NCBI GenBank assembly: GCA_021828245.1
Contig: JAKASC010000132.1
Coordinates: forward strand, 1 to 6,609
Length of the DNA stretch: 6,609 nucleotides
Reading direction: 5' to 3'
DNA from: Acidobacteriota bacterium
GTDB taxonomy: Bacteria > Acidobacteriota > Terriglobia > UBA7540
Position numbers and translations under genes: made by a program. A model generated the notes under the pieces. That model was not told the origin of the DNA. It was given only the letters and a program-made list of their open reading frames with translations, and did not search any database. The stretch's first letter is position 1, and each line of letters opens with the position of its first letter. Of this stretch, positions 5,565 through 6,609 are shown in pieces.

Positions 5565-6609
5565 TCATTCAGAGCCAAATGGATGCTGGAGACCCTCCTG
5601 GACGGCGCGCAGGGCTTGTGGGTAAGCGGCGGCCGTGACCGAAGCGGCACGGTATTGAGCCAGAGCTTCCTTGCGATTTCCATTGAGGTCGGCGATGCGG
5701 CCCAGGTAGATGTGAGACCAGGTGACCAGCCGCGGGTCGCGCGCCGAGGCCAGCGTCATTTTGAAGTATTTTTCCGCCAGGTCCGGCTTGCCGAGGCTGC
5801 TCTCGGCCACGGCCATGCCAAACAAGGCGTGGGCGCTCTTCGCGTCAATCTGCTTCAACACTTGGGTGAAAACAGTGAGGGCTTGCTGGTATTGACCGTC
5901 GTAAATGTCATTGTCGCCGTGATCCAGCAGACGCGTCTTCTCGGAAAGGTGGGCTGTGGGAGGGAGGGCGGGTCGCGGAGCGGGCGCGAACTTGATTTGG
6001 GCCAGCTCGGTGGTTTCTTGGCGCAGGTTGATGCCGCGAATCATGCTGGGGTAAAAGACGTCCATCGAGGCATCCTGGTTCTGAAATTCTCCCAGCGCTT
6101 TGTAAAAGTAAGGGGTCAAAATCAGCCCTTGCGAAGCCAGCCGCGACACTTCTTTCTGAGCCTGCGCGGGGGGGGTGCGATCCATCCGCAACTCGATCGC
6201 GTGAATCAGGCATTCCGTCAGGAGCAACGAAAAATCATTTTTATAATCGCTGCCGAGGGCTGGGGCCTTGCGGGCAATGGCGGCGAGCGGAGAGAGTTTC
6301 TGAATTTGCGGAGCATACTTGACGGCCAGCGGGTCGAGTAGGAAATGGAGGTATTGATACCGGATTTCGCGCAGCTTAAGCCGACGCGACGGCATAATGA
6401 CCAAATAGTAGTGATCTCGATAGATGCGCCCTTGCACCTGATGGGCGGCGCCGAGAAAGTCCAAGTAGATGCTGTAGGTTCGTCCCAAATAAGCGCCCGT
6501 GGCGAAGCGCAAATAGGCGTCGGTGAGAGCGATGGTGCGGCGCACAGGGGTGCTGTAGCGGGCGATGGCTTCCCGCCGATGCGGTTGCAGCCGCGCCCAA
6601 AGGTCCGCC
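5565..6609 (-). CDS. TPR-repeat protein of unknown function (N-terminus outside window)
   Basis: I do not recognise a characterised family. The C-terminal third carries about three tetratricopeptide repeats, counting from a GTG at 6545: roughly 204-237 (YDGQYQQALTVFTQVL), 238-271 (LGKPDLAEKYFKMTL) and 272-305 (LNGNRKEALAQYRAA). Such helical repeats usually bind protein partners. Before them lies a mainly helical region, residues 1-180, with a short beta-like stretch DHYYLVIMPS (44-53) and then REIRYQYLHFLLDPL (59-73), which resembles a zinc-peptidase helix with the first histidine and the glutamate replaced (YQYLH, 63-67). A proline/alanine-rich linker (188-198) separates the halves. The GTG is probably not the start: the frame is open for 21 more codons to the right edge and reads as plausible protein (ADLWARLQPHRREAIA), giving at least 347 residues. 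Any signal peptide would lie outside the window. An eight-base G run (6168-6175) crosses codons 124-126 without breaking the frame. The gene precedes lutB on the same strand, but 214 bases separate them. Confidence 0.8.
   Translation of the reverse strand, partial: ADLWARLQPHRREAIARYSTPVRRTIALTDAYLRFATGAYLGRTYSIYLDFLGAAHQVQGRIYRDHYYLVIMPSRRLKLREIRYQYLHFLLDPLAVKYAPQIQKLSPLAAIARKAPALGSDYKNDFSLLLTECLIHAIELRMDRTPPAQAQKEVSRLASQGLILTPYFYKALGEFQNQDASMDVFYPSMIRGINLRQETTELAQIKFAPAPRPALPPTAHLSEKTRLLDHGDNDIYDGQYQQALTVFTQVLKQIDAKSAHALFGMAVAESSLGKPDLAEKYFKMTLASARDPRLVTWSHIYLGRIADLNGNRKEALAQYRAASVTAAAYPQALRAVQEGLQHPFGSE

Noticed and set aside
5583..6341. 252-codon plus-strand frame opposite the TPR gene
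   Set aside because: The minus-strand frame has recognisable TPR repeats and a natural composition; the opposite frame is its shadow.
1..6609. CRISPR array, insertion sequence, tRNA, rRNA, toxin-antitoxin or phage genes
   Set aside because: Reading both strands, I saw no regularly spaced direct repeats, transposase, terminal inverted repeats, cloverleaf or rRNA-like segment.

Overview
This GC-rich window looks like a piece of an Acidobacteriota (Acidobacteria) chromosome, probably from a soil-type or metagenomic lineage. The main reason is the large Oar-like TonB-dependent receptor: a carboxypeptidase-regulatory-like N-terminal domain, a plug and barrel, and a C-terminus ending in an aromatic residue. 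This receptor type is strongly expanded in that phylum. The compact QueF, the LutB and the tetratricopeptide-repeat (TPR) protein fit the same assignment. It is inferred from protein character, with no marker gene in the window.

Layout, left to right. (1) Bases 1-392, plus strand: the 3' part of queF, preQ0 reductase of queuosine biosynthesis, whose reading frame is open through the left edge. (2) Bases 393-552: a gene-free stretch with an AT-rich island, promoter-like hexamers, a short inverted repeat and a good ribosome binding site for the next gene. (3) Bases 553-3798, plus: a complete 1081-residue TonB-dependent receptor with a signal peptide. (4) Bases 3799-3916: a short convergent gap with no convincing terminator. 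(5) Bases 3917-5350, minus: a complete lutB, the iron-sulfur subunit of the LutABC lactate-oxidation complex, without lutA or lutC beside it. (6) Bases 5351-5564: the lutB leader, with one weak hairpin and a 12-base palindrome. (7) Bases 5565 to the right edge, minus: a TPR-containing protein of unknown function, missing its N-terminus.

The four genes do not form one operon. queF and the receptor share a strand but are separated by a promoter-like region. The TPR gene and lutB share the other strand and are separated by 214 bases. The roles are unrelated as far as the sequence shows: tRNA modification, outer-membrane uptake, lactate or organic-acid oxidation, and an unknown protein.

I found no CRISPR array, mobile element, tRNA, rRNA, toxin-antitoxin or defence system, and no clear new system. 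The points most worth checking are the possible degenerate zincin-like motif in the TPR protein, the isolated lutB, the His-to-Tyr change beside the QueF active site, and the inverted repeat inside the putative receptor promoter spacer.
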